A DNA stretch of 64,000 nucleotides from Mucilaginibacter achroorhodeus (GCF_007846095.1 NZ_VOEI01000004.1:248001-312000), one strand, 5' to 3'; shown: positions 55,080 through 62,852, counted from the stretch's first letter. Notes: a model not told the origin generated them from the sequence alone. Program-made: numbers and translations.

Positions 55080-55256
55080 TTAATCGGCAGTTGCGATATC
55101 TGATTTTGGCGAAGCGGCTGTGGCGTTAACCTTCAGGTTGTTGATCTCCTGTTTAGTATTTACAGGTGCAGATGTGTTATCACTTTTGGTTGATAAAGAA
55201 TAAGCGGTAACTCCTGTACTTAGAAGTAATGCTGCAGCAATGATAAACTTTTTCAT
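55080..55256 (-). CDS. Array peptide A: exported 58-residue peptide ending DIATAD
   Basis: Translated by hand; too short for usual gene tracks. MKKFIIAAALLLSTGVTAYS is a Sec signal close to that of the neighbouring copies, then a Ser/Thr/Asn-rich chain and the tail KSDIATAD at the C-terminus. Most distal gene of the nine-gene peptide array, 24 bp after gene B. It lacks the internal nonapeptide repeats but keeps the invariant terminal TAD, which marks it as a diverged member. Function unknown. Confidence 0.75.
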   Translation of the reverse strand: MKKFIIAAALLLSTGVTAYSLSTKSDNTSAPVNTKQEINNLKVNATAASPKSDIATAD

Positions 55257-55280
55257 AGTTAAATTTTTTTGGCTTAATAA

Positions 55281-55490
55281 TTAGTCAGCAGTACCTATGT
55301 CTTTTTTAGTGTCTGCGGTGCCAATGTCTTTTTTTGTGTCAGCGGTACCGATATCTTTCTTGGTGTCAGCAGTGCCTATGTCTTTTTTGGTATCAGCTGT
55401 ACCGATGTCTTTTTTAGTGCCTGTTGCTGCGTTTGCTACTGATAAGCTTGTTGATAATACTACTGCTGCTGCTATGATGAACTTTTTCAT
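55281..55490 (-). CDS. Array peptide B: Sec-exported peptide with five TKKDIGTAD repeats
   Basis: 69 residues. Signal peptide of 21 residues (MKKFIIAAAVVLSTSLSVANA) with a good signal peptidase I site ANA-A, then ATG and five exact head-to-tail copies of the nonapeptide TKKDIGTAD, ending at the stop codon. Third-base changes between repeats (for example GAC/GAT, GGC/GGT) while the amino acids stay the same argue for selection on the peptide. The signal peptide is like that of gene E, not of C and D. Confidence 0.82.
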   Translation of the reverse strand: MKKFIIAAAVVLSTSLSVANAATGTKKDIGTADTKKDIGTADTKKDIGTADTKKDIGTADTKKDIGTAD

Positions 55491-55566
55491 GATCGTTTTA
55501 TATTTTGAATGTTTTTATCTGTGTGTTAATTGATGTCTCTGGTTGGAATAAGGCCTTGTGGGATGA

Positions 55567-55776
55567 TTAGTCAGCGGTGCCAATGTCTTTTTTAGTGTCA
55601 GCGGTGCCAATGTCTTTTTTAGTGTCAGCTGTACCTATGTCTTTTTTGGTGTCAGCGGTACCGATATCTTTTTTGGTATCAGCTGTACCGATGTCTTTTT
55701 TAGTGCCTGTTGCTGCGTTAGCTACTGAAAAACCTGTTGATAATACTACTGCTACTGCTATGATGAACTTTTTCAT
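55567..55776 (-). CDS. Array peptide C: Sec-exported peptide with five TKKDIGTAD repeats
   Basis: 69 residues, same plan as gene B. Signal peptide differs at a few residues (AVAVVLSTGF in place of AAAVVLSTSL) and is identical to gene D. All five nonapeptides are exact. 76 bp of spacer to gene B that is nearly identical in the other spacers, so gene plus spacer (~285 bp) is the duplicated unit. Confidence 0.82.
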   Translation of the reverse strand: MKKFIIAVAVVLSTGFSVANAATGTKKDIGTADTKKDIGTADTKKDIGTADTKKDIGTADTKKDIGTAD

Positions 55777-55851
55777 GATCGTTTTATATTTTGAATGTTT
55801 TTATCTATGTGTTAATTGATGTCTCTGGTTGGAATAAGGCTTGGGGGATGA

Positions 55852-56061
55852 TTAGTCAGCGGTGCCAATGTCTTTTTTAGTGTCAGCGGTGCCAATGTCT
55901 TTTTTAGCGTCAGCTGTACCGATATCTTTTTTAGTGTCAGCAGTGCCAATGTCTTTTTTGGTATCAGCTGTACCGATGTCTTTTTTAGTGCCTGTTGCTG
56001 CGTTAGCTACTGAAAAACCTGTTGATAATACTACTGCTACTGCTATGATGAACTTTTTCAT
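55852..56061 (-). CDS. Array peptide D: Sec-exported peptide with five TKKDIGTAD-type repeats
   Basis: 69 residues, same plan; one unit reads AKKDIGTAD in place of TKKDIGTAD. Signal peptide identical to gene C. The mature part is strongly hydrophilic with a charge pattern of two Lys and two Asp per unit. Confidence 0.82.
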   Translation of the reverse strand: MKKFIIAVAVVLSTGFSVANAATGTKKDIGTADTKKDIGTADTKKDIGTADAKKDIGTADTKKDIGTAD

Positions 56062-56135
56062 GATCGTTTTATATTTTGAATGTTTTTATCTGTGTGTTAA
56101 TTGATGTCTCTGTTTGGAATAAGGCCTGGGGATGA

Positions 56136-56342
56136 TTAGTCAGCAGTGCCGATATCTTTTTTAGTGTCAGCGGTGCCGATGTCTTTTTTGGTGTCAGCGG
56201 TACCGATATCTTTTTTAGTGTCAGCAGTGCCAATGTATTTTTTGGTGTCAGCGGTACCGATGTCTTTTTTAGTACCGGTTGCGTTTGCTACTGATAAGCT
56301 TGTTGATAATACTACTGCTGCTGCTATGATGAACTTTTTCAT
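56136..56342 (-). CDS. Array peptide E: Sec-exported peptide with five repeats, one KKYIGTAD
   Basis: 68 residues, one Ala shorter after the signal peptide than B-D (ANATG). The second of five units is TKKYIGTAD (Asp to Tyr); the others are exact. The signal peptide matches gene B. The gene B/E and C/D pairing suggests exchange between copies. Confidence 0.82.
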   Translation of the reverse strand: MKKFIIAAAVVLSTSLSVANATGTKKDIGTADTKKYIGTADTKKDIGTADTKKDIGTADTKKDIGTAD

Positions 56343-56399
56343 GATCTCGTTTTATGTTTTAATGTTTTTATATCTGTTGATTGTTATTGGCTGGTGTAA

Positions 56400-56588
56400 T
56401 TAGTCGGCGGTGCCGATATCTTTTTTAGTCATTTTACTTACCTGGTCCGCATTGGTAGCTACAGGCGCACTTTCTTCTTTCTGCGGCAATGATGGGGTAG
56501 TAAGTGTAGTATCACGATGCATAAATGCTCTTGCTGATACGATGCCTGTTGATAAGATGATGGTTGCTGCTATGATTGACTTTTTCAT
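56400..56588 (-). CDS. Array peptide F: exported 62-residue peptide with a single terminal TKKDIGTAD
   Basis: Signal MKKSIIAATIILSTGIVSARA, a variable Thr/Pro/Glu-rich middle and one nonapeptide TKKDIGTAD at the C-terminus. It seems to be a form with one unit instead of five, so it shows which part is conserved: the tail. Confidence 0.78.
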   Translation of the reverse strand: MKKSIIAATIILSTGIVSARAFMHRDTTLTTPSLPQKEESAPVATNADQVSKMTKKDIGTAD

Positions 56589-56663
56589 GTTTGTAAATTT
56601 TTAAAGCGTCTTTTTTGTAGGGGTAATAATAATTTCGTTTAACCGTAGTGAATGGATCAGTAA

Positions 56664-56810
56664 TTAGTCGGCAGTACCGATGTCTTTCATGTTAGGAGAG
56701 GTGCTGCGTTCGTAACGTGCTGTTACTTTAATATCTGCCTGTTTTGTGCATGATGGTAATACACCTAATGTTAACACGATGGCTACTACTGCTATAATGA
56801 TCTTTTTCAT
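56664..56810 (-). CDS. Array peptide G: 48-residue lipoprotein-like peptide ending MKDIGTAD
   Basis: Hand-translated. MKKIIIAVVAIVLTLGVLPSC gives a lipoprotein signal with lipobox LPSC (Cys 21), then KQADIKVTARYERSTSPN and the tail MKDIGTAD. If lipidated, the tail would stand off the membrane. Same strand and spacing as its neighbours. Confidence 0.75.
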   Translation of the reverse strand: MKKIIIAVVAIVLTLGVLPSCTKQADIKVTARYERSTSPNMKDIGTAD

Positions 56811-56858
56811 GAAGGTTTTTTCTAAAGTTTTGTTGTAGATATTGATTTAAGTTGCTGA

Positions 56859-57011
56859 TCAGTCGGCAGTGCCTACTTCTTTTCTGAAAGCTGATGTTGG
56901 CTGCTCAATTTTAGCGGTGTTTTGCACCTTGTTGTCATCGTGTTTCGTGGTTGATGCCAACAAGCCGCTTGTTACTAAAACCACTATTGCTACTGCTGTA
57001 AACTTTTTCAT
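56859..57011 (-). CDS. Array peptide H: exported 50-residue peptide ending RKEVGTAD
   Basis: Hand-translated. MKKFTAVAIVVLVTSGLLAS signal, then a Lys/Asn/Gln-rich middle and the tail FRKEVGTAD: conservative changes D to E and I to V in the tail core with GTAD kept. Stop is TGA, unlike the TAA of most others. Confidence 0.75.
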   Translation of the reverse strand: MKKFTAVAIVVLVTSGLLASTTKHDDNKVQNTAKIEQPTSAFRKEVGTAD

Positions 57012-57044
57012 ATCTCGTTTATCTATTCACTTTTTTAACAAAAT

Positions 57045-57191
57045 TTAATCTGCTGTGCCTATATCTTTTCTAATGCCAATGGTTGCTTTCAGCAAAACAT
57101 CCATGCTTGTACGCACGCTTGTTTGCTTGATGCAGGATGATAGAAACATGCCGCACAACAGTAGGATATATCCAAGCACAGTTTTTTTCAT
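57045..57191 (-). CDS. Array peptide I: 48-residue lipoprotein-like peptide ending RKDIGTAD, first gene of the array
   Basis: Hand-translated. MKKTVLGYILLLCGMFLSSC is a lipoprotein signal (lipobox LSSC, Cys 20), then IKQTSVRTSMDVLLKATIGI and RKDIGTAD. First gene from the putative promoter at 57382-57410, thus the likely head of one nine-gene transcript. Confidence 0.75.
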   Translation of the reverse strand: MKKTVLGYILLLCGMFLSSCIKQTSVRTSMDVLLKATIGIRKDIGTAD

Positions 57192-57518
57192 TTTATTATT
57201 GATTAACATTTTAAATTATCTAACTTGCTAATTAATCATTTTTCAATTTGCCTAATTACACCCTTTTCTATACTGATGTAACTGTAGGTTGATAAAGTTT
57301 ACTATAGGGCATATTATTTTCAACTACGTAATAATACGCCAATATCAGTATAACTTATTAACAATCAATAAATTAACAACACAAATATAGATATGTTTTT
57401 TAATTCTCAAGCAATTGTAAAAAAAAAATTCTTAACCTTTTTTTCACTAATTTTAGCACTTAAATAAAGTGCGATTTATTTCATAACTTACACCCAATTA
57501 TTACCGTATAGAGGGCTG
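57192..57518. other. Divergent intergenic region between peptide array and TPR sensor gene
   Basis: 327 bp, very AT-rich, with no gene. Holds the putative promoter for the array; promoter for the sensor gene not identified. Long A/T runs at about 57418-57450. Confidence 0.6.
57382..57410 (-). promoter_or_regulatory. Putative sigma-A promoter of the peptide array (TTG-N18-TATATTTG)
   Basis: On the minus strand a TTG (57410-57408), 18-bp spacer and TATATTTG (57389-57382) match the Bacteroidetes promoter pattern TTG-N17-23-TAnnTTTG. It leaves a leader of roughly 185 bases before array gene I. Confidence 0.5.
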
Positions 57519-58955
57519 ATGAAAAGAACCTTTTCTCTTCTTGTTTTTTTTCTGATCACGTTTGTTATTTATGCGAAGGGTAATGATGATATCACGCAAA
57601 AAGATACCACTGAAATAATAAAGCTTAACAGGCAGGCATACGCTAATCGTCTCACAAGTCCTGAGCAAACGATAAGCGATGCAAGTAAGGCGCTGGATAT
57701 GGCGGTTAAGCTTGATTATAAAGCCGGTATAGGCGAAGCTTACCGTGTGCGCGGCATTGGTTATTATTATCTTAACCAGGCAACCGCTGCTATCAACGAC
57801 TATCTGAACGCGCTTAGCACATTTGAAAAAGCAAAGGATCTGCGCTCACAAGCTAAGGTTAACAACAACATAGGAAACCTTTACCTTGATAATAATCTTA
57901 CCAAGGCTTTGGAGTATTTCAAAAAATCACTTACTATAACAGAGCGTTTAAACGATAGCAGTTTAACTGCTTCGTTGTATATGAACATCGGCAACGTATA
58001 TTACCGTAAGAACAGTTTTAACCAGGCTCTTAACTACTACGATAAAAGCAACGCCTTATTTGCAAGCCTGGGTGATAGTGCAAACCTGGTACAATGCCTG
58101 CAAAACCGCGGTGTTATCTATTATCATTTAAATGACTACGATAAAGCCGAAAAGCTTTTATTAGCAGCAAATAAAGCGGCTAAGGCTCAGGATCTAAACA
58201 AACCTGTTGCAAGCACCAATCTTACCTTGGCATCTCTTTATATAGCGCAAGGCAAGTTTGATGAAGCAGAGCGTATAGTGCACGAAGGAGAGGCTTATGC
58301 CGCCGCATTAAAGGACGAAAAGCTGACCAACGATTATAATTACACCATTTACCAGTTGGAGTTTAAAAAAAAGAATTACGAGAAAGCCTTACGCTATCTT
58401 CAAATGATATTCAGGCAGGATAGCTCTATACACATATCAAACGAATCGACACAGATAAACCTGATACAGGAGCAATTTAAGCAGGAAGCTAAACAGCGGG
58501 ATACGGAGCTTTTGCTGGTAAATCAACAGAACGACCGGATAAAATTTTGGGCAGTTACAGTAGTGGCTGGTCTGCTACTGGTTGTTATTGGTTTGTTGGT
58601 GAGCAATGTTAAGCGTAAAGCAGCAACCAACGCCCAGCTTACCGGGCTTAACGAAGAGGTATCCCGTCAAAAAGATAACCTGGATAGGGTGAATCATCAC
58701 TTGGAAGAAATTATTGACGAGCGTACAAAAGATCTGCAGGTTAAAAACAAAAAATTGTCCGATTACTCATCTTACCTGTCGCACCAGATACGTGGGCCAA
58801 TCGCCACACTACGTGGTTTGATGAATTTGGAAAAAGAAGGCCTTGTTGATGAAAAAGAATGTATCAACATGATGGATAAATGCGTCTCAGACATCGATCA
58901 AAAGATCATTGAGATGAGCGAAATGCTTAATGAAGGGCCAAGGACGATAGTCTAA
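57519..58955 (+). CDS. TPR sensor with one membrane helix and DHp-like segment, no kinase ATPase domain
   Basis: 478 residues. Signal peptide about 1-19; residues 25-330 form about seven TPR units (ANIGNLYLDNN..., MNIGNVYYRKN..., YEKALRYLQM) placed in the periplasm; a membrane helix at 343-362; coiled coil about 370-410; then a histidine-kinase dimerisation/phosphotransfer motif SYLSHQIRGPIATLRGL with His422. Only 56 residues follow, so no HATPase_c. Bacteroidetes have other proteins that end after such a DHp segment. It could pass a periplasmic signal to a separate kinase or regulator. Divergent from the peptide array. Confidence 0.82.
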   Translation: MKRTFSLLVFFLITFVIYAKGNDDITQKDTTEIIKLNRQAYANRLTSPEQTISDASKALDMAVKLDYKAGIGEAYRVRGIGYYYLNQATAAINDYLNALSTFEKAKDLRSQAKVNNNIGNLYLDNNLTKALEYFKKSLTITERLNDSSLTASLYMNIGNVYYRKNSFNQALNYYDKSNALFASLGDSANLVQCLQNRGVIYYHLNDYDKAEKLLLAANKAAKAQDLNKPVASTNLTLASLYIAQGKFDEAERIVHEGEAYAAALKDEKLTNDYNYTIYQLEFKKKNYEKALRYLQMIFRQDSSIHISNESTQINLIQEQFKQEAKQRDTELLLVNQQNDRIKFWAVTVVAGLLLVVIGLLVSNVKRKAATNAQLTGLNEEVSRQKDNLDRVNHHLEEIIDERTKDLQVKNKKLSDYSSYLSHQIRGPIATLRGLMNLEKEGLVDEKECINMMDKCVSDIDQKIIEMSEMLNEGPRTIV

Positions 58956-58964
58956 TATATTGTT

Positions 58965-59246
58965 TTAATTCACCGCCGGATAAGTACTATGTATCTGAGC
59001 GTCCATCAAACCAAGATAAACGCAATATCTTGATATCATCTGTAAAATAAGAAGCTGCCTGTGGCGTTTGTAGCCTTCAGTTTCAAACGCTATAGTCTGG
59101 CTACCTGCAGTTACAAAAAATCTCACCTCACCATCCTGTTGCTTTGCACGGGACTTAAATAAATCGAACACCTTAACCTTTAAGCTGCTGCGACGGTCAT
59201 GAATGGTGCCCTTACGGTGGCTATCGGCATTTGATATTGATATCAT
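58965..59246 (-). CDS. Hypothetical small protein
   Basis: 93 residues if the ATG at 59246 (MISISNADSHRKG) is used; a longer frame to 59282 exists. Basic, with the segment VRFFVTAGSQTIAFETEGYKRHRQLL. No domain seen. Ends 10 bp from the converging sensor gene. Whether it is translated is uncertain. Confidence 0.4.
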   Translation of the reverse strand: MISISNADSHRKGTIHDRRSSLKVKVFDLFKSRAKQQDGEVRFFVTAGSQTIAFETEGYKRHRQLLILQMISRYCVYLGLMDAQIHSTYPAVN

Positions 59247-59372
59247 GTAATTACACATATAGTACAATTTATAGATGTACAATGTTATTACAACAATAAA
59301 ACCAAAGGTGAGCGATAACAGAGTTTAAGTACTGATAAAACAAAAAATCGGTAACAGAGTAGTGTTTTTTGT

Positions 59373-59420
59373 CGCTTTACGTAATAAATTAAGGTTGACT
59401 TAATAATATTACGTAAAGCG
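59373..59420. repeat. 48-bp near-perfect palindrome
   Basis: Outer arms CGCTTTACGTAATA (59373-59386) and TATTACGTAAAGCG (59407-59420) are perfect; inner arms TTAAG/CTTAA flank a GTTGA centre. AT-rich and without a T tract, so not a standard terminator. Lies downstream of the XRE gene and upstream of the small gene ending at 58965. Confidence 0.8.
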
Positions 59421-59517
59421 TAAATTTTCTACATCTATTACCGAACTGAAAAACAGGATACCTGTTTTGTTTTTTGAACAGTAGGGGCGTAATTAAATAT
59501 AGCAGGGGTGTCTTTAT

Positions 59518-59898
59518 TTAAATACTCACGCCGTTTTTGCTCAATAATTCTTCATAAAGCAATATCACTTTGCGTTGCAGGCTGGCAATCTCAGTTTCGC
59601 GGTCAAGAAGTTTCTTTTGAACAATGTTAAGGCTTTGATCTTGCACCGGGGCTTCTTCTATATGATCAAGCGATAACAGGTTCACAACACTTACCTCAAA
59701 GATGTTAGCGATCTGCTCCAAACGCGAAAGGTTGATATCGGTAACACCGGTCTCGATCTTTGAGAATGCGGGGATTGATATTCCTAAACGGTTTGCTACA
59801 TCTTCCTGACTCCAACCATGCTCATGGCGTAACGCTCTGATATTCTTGCCAGCTGATTTGTTGGTCTTTTTCTTAATAGTCTCGCTCATCATGTACAT
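59518..59898 (-). CDS. XRE-family transcriptional regulator with C-terminal coiled coil
   Basis: 126 residues (123 if the ATG at 59889, MSETIKKK, is used). HTH_3 domain about 18-75: IRALRHEHGWSQEDVANRLGISIPAFSKIETG holds the helix-turn-helix (in parts), DINLSRLEQIANIFEVSVVNLL completes the five-helix fold. The C-terminus (about 90-120) is a coiled coil LLDRETEIASLQRKVILLYEELL. Likely a dimeric DNA-binding regulator; target unknown. The 48-bp palindrome lies 98 bp past its stop. Confidence 0.9.
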   Translation of the reverse strand: MYMMSETIKKKTNKSAGKNIRALRHEHGWSQEDVANRLGISIPAFSKIETGVTDINLSRLEQIANIFEVSVVNLLSLDHIEEAPVQDQSLNIVQKKLLDRETEIASLQRKVILLYEELLSKNGVSI

Positions 59899-60052
59899 AA
59901 TAGTTAATTAAGGGAATAAGGATATTAACCATTAACCAATATGGATGCCAATAGCGAAAAGTGCCTCTATTATGTCAGATTAACGTTTAGTTAACGATGA
60001 GTTATTTTTGATGTAGAATTTGTTCCCCAAATATTGGGTATTTTAAGCGCGA

Positions 60053-62335
60053 TTACTCACTTACTATGCTCAATTTTGCGAACTTTAGCAACAGCTGTTT
60101 TTGCCCTATTTCTTTAAAAAATATAGTAGCTTTTACATCTGGTTTATTACCTTCCAGGCTTATCACTTTACCAAAGCCAAAGCGCTCATGCTCTACCTGC
60201 ATACCCACTTGCAGGTTAGCAGTATCAGCAGGTTTAAACCCTGCTGATGGCACGTGTGCTTTAGCCAATATTGATGTTGTTTTAATCGGCGGTGCAGTAG
60301 CCGGTTTTGGCTTGGAAAATGCATCGGCAGGCTTTCTGCTCCAGGCGCTGCGCTCATCTCCAAAAGAGGCTGATTGGGCTGGGGCCGGTTTAGCAGAAAA
60401 ATCCAGCTCAAGATACTTGGCATCTATCTCATCCAAAAAACGGCTTGGCTCACAGTTAATAAGCGTGCCAAATTTAAAGCGGGATGTTGCGTAGCTAATG
60501 GTTAATTTATACTCGGCGCGGGTGATGGCAACATAAAATAAACGGCGCTCTTCTTCAAGGTCACTACGCGAATTGAGGGACATTTGCGACGGGAAAAGGT
60601 TCTCTTCAAGCCCAACAATGTGCACCTGAGGGAATTCTAGCCCCTTAGAAGAATGGATGGTCATTAATGAAACGGTATCGGCATCCTTATTCTTATCATT
60701 ATCGTCGTTAGTTAAAAGCGCCACATCCTGCATAAAAATCTCAAGGCCCTTTTCTTCGATATCTTCCCGCTCAGAGAACTCCTTGATACCGTTTAGTAAC
60801 TCTTGTATGTTTTCGTATCGATTAAGGCCCTCAACAGATTTATCGTCGTAAAGATCTTTAAGTAAGCCCGAGTGTTGCGCAATATGTAAGGCGGCATCAT
60901 AGGCGCTCAAAGTTTTAGTTATCACTTGGAAACTCTGGATCATGGTGGCAAAGGCCATTAACGATGCCGGCGCTTTTTCAACATAACGCGGTGCCTGCAA
61001 GATCACCTCAAAAGGCGTAAGCTGATTTCTGTCGGCGGCAACAATAATGCGGTCTACAGTAGTATCGCCAATGCCTCGTTTAGGGTAGTTGATAACTCTT
61101 TTAAGCGCTTCTTCGTCGTTTGGATTAAAGGTAAGTCTGAAATAAGCAATGAGATCCTTTATCTCCTTGCGCTGATAGAAAGACATGCCGCCGTATATCT
61201 TATACGGAATATTGAGCTTCCTCAAAGCCTCCTCCATGGAGCGCGACTGCGCATTGGTACGGTATAAAATGGCGAAAGCCTTCCATTTTAAACCATTGGT
61301 GCTGCGTTGCTGCATAATGGCTTCAGCTACCATTTTGCCTTCTTCATTGTCGCTGAAGGCACGCATTACTTTTATCTTGTCACCACTGTCCTTTTCAGAA
61401 AAGACGTTTTTTTTAAGCTGGTCTTTATTGTTGGCTATGATGCTGTTAGCAACGTTCACAATATTTTGTGTAGAACGGTAATTCTGCTCCAGCTTAAACA
61501 CTTTCAGATCAGGGTAATCCTTCTCAAAGTTGAGTATATTTTGAATGTTTGCCCCGCGGAAGGCGTAAATACTCTGTGCATCATCTCCAACCACACACAA
61601 GTTTTCGCTTACGGCTGCTAAACGCTTTACTATAAGGTACTGCGAAAAGTTGGTGTCCTGGTACTCGTCAACCATCAGGTATTTAAATTTATGCTGATAC
61701 TTGTTCAGCACATCCGGGTGGTTCTTAAGCAGTTCATTAGTTTTAAAGAGCAGGTCATCAAAATCCATTGCGCCTGCGCGGAAACAACGTTGGGCGTATG
61801 TCTCGTAGATCTTACCCAACATTCCGCGGCCGCTACTAAAATCATCAGCCTGTATCTGGTCGTTATTTTGATATTCCTGCCAGCCTACCAGGTTATTTTT
61901 GGCAGCCGAAATACGGTTATAGACAAAGTTTTGGTTGTACAGCTTATCATCCAGCTGCATTTCTTTTAAGATGGCACGGATAACACTCTTGCTGTCGTCA
62001 GTATCGTAAATGGTGAAGTTATTTGGATAACCGATCTTATCAGCTTCTACACGTAGTATCTTGGCAAATACAGAGTGGAAGGTGCCCATCCAAATATTCT
62101 TTGCCTCGGGGCCAACTATATGGTTAATACGCTCGCGCATTTCCTTGGCGGCCTTATTGGTAAATGTTAGTACCAATATGTTAAACGAATCAACACCGCT
62201 GCGAATAAGGTGAGCCACACGATAGGTGATAACGCGCGTTTTGCCCGATCCTGCGCCGGCAATGATCATTACCGGGCCTTTAATTTGTAAAACGGCAGCT
62301 TTTTGTTCGGGATTTAACCCCTGTAGATAATCCAA
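60053..62335 (-). CDS. UvrD/PcrA-type superfamily 1 DNA helicase
   Basis: 760 residues. Motifs in order: I GAGSGKT (about 27), Ia TFTNKAAKEMR, II VDEYQDTN (about 217), III GDDAQSIYAFRGA, IV LEQNYRST, V TIHSSKGLEF, VI VAITRAEYKL. The C-terminus, after a disordered Pro/Ala/Lys linker (about 640-700), is a Tudor-like domain VGMQVEHERFGFGKV as in PcrA. Unwinds DNA in repair and replication restart. Start codon is TTG at 62335 (MDYLQGLNPEQ); no ATG is available upstream. Confidence 0.95.
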   Translation of the reverse strand: MDYLQGLNPEQKAAVLQIKGPVMIIAGAGSGKTRVITYRVAHLIRSGVDSFNILVLTFTNKAAKEMRERINHIVGPEAKNIWMGTFHSVFAKILRVEADKIGYPNNFTIYDTDDSKSVIRAILKEMQLDDKLYNQNFVYNRISAAKNNLVGWQEYQNNDQIQADDFSSGRGMLGKIYETYAQRCFRAGAMDFDDLLFKTNELLKNHPDVLNKYQHKFKYLMVDEYQDTNFSQYLIVKRLAAVSENLCVVGDDAQSIYAFRGANIQNILNFEKDYPDLKVFKLEQNYRSTQNIVNVANSIIANNKDQLKKNVFSEKDSGDKIKVMRAFSDNEEGKMVAEAIMQQRSTNGLKWKAFAILYRTNAQSRSMEEALRKLNIPYKIYGGMSFYQRKEIKDLIAYFRLTFNPNDEEALKRVINYPKRGIGDTTVDRIIVAADRNQLTPFEVILQAPRYVEKAPASLMAFATMIQSFQVITKTLSAYDAALHIAQHSGLLKDLYDDKSVEGLNRYENIQELLNGIKEFSEREDIEEKGLEIFMQDVALLTNDDNDKNKDADTVSLMTIHSSKGLEFPQVHIVGLEENLFPSQMSLNSRSDLEEERRLFYVAITRAEYKLTISYATSRFKFGTLINCEPSRFLDEIDAKYLELDFSAKPAPAQSASFGDERSAWSRKPADAFSKPKPATAPPIKTTSILAKAHVPSAGFKPADTANLQVGMQVEHERFGFGKVISLEGNKPDVKATIFFKEIGQKQLLLKFAKLSIVSE

Positions 62336-62411
62336 ATCCAGTTCCTCTTTTCTGTGTCTGCGAAATTAACACTTTGGCAGGGAAAGCTAACAAAATTGGT
62401 AAGGCAAATTT

Positions 62412-62852
62412 TCAACGATGGGTTGTTTTGTCAACTGTCGGTAGCAGGTGGTTATTCATGGCCTGATAAATTATCCAGCCGAAAGGTATGAGCCAAATTA
62501 TATCGTTCCAAACGTTTACCCAAAAGAAGACAGGCGCAAGCTTACCCTGCCATATATAATAAACAGAGCCTAAAGGTCCCAGTAGTTTACCAATAAAGCC
62601 TACCAATATCAGCGGCCAATATACCTGCGGGTCGCGCCCCGCAAAGTAGTAGGCCACACCATAAACGCCAACCAGCATCCCAACGCATTGTAAAATAATG
62701 ATGAGAAAATCAGTAGGCGGGTTGCCAAACAGGATGATCTCCGGCTTAAGCGATATCGCCGCTCCACAGAAAATATTGTACGCTGCCGCAAGATACATGA
62801 TGATTTTGGCGGTTTTAAGTTTGGTGTACATAATGAATAAATTTGTATGCAA
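62412..62852 (-). CDS. Small four-helix membrane protein, hypothetical
   Basis: 146 residues (139 if the ATG at 62831, MYTKLKTAK, is used, which fits better). Four membrane helices (about 15-35, 47-70, 78-98, 108-130). Not assigned to a family with certainty. It lies 77 bp upstream of the helicase gene on the same strand. Confidence 0.65.
   Translation of the reverse strand: MHTNLFIMYTKLKTAKIIMYLAAAYNIFCGAAISLKPEIILFGNPPTDFLIIILQCVGMLVGVYGVAYYFAGRDPQVYWPLILVGFIGKLLGPLGSVYYIWQGKLAPVFFWVNVWNDIIWLIPFGWIIYQAMNNHLLPTVDKTTHR

Noticed and set aside
55281..56342. Possible CRISPR array from the dense short repeats
   Set aside because: The repeats are 27-nt coding units within signal-peptide genes, with no unique spacers and no cas genes; the repeats differ at third codon positions.
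55297..56604. Plus-strand frames over the peptide array giving hydrophobic SAVPMSFLV-type repeat proteins
   Set aside because: They are the antisense of the TKKDIGTAD units. The minus strand has signal peptides, conserved tails in diverged members and synonymous changes, so it is the coding strand.
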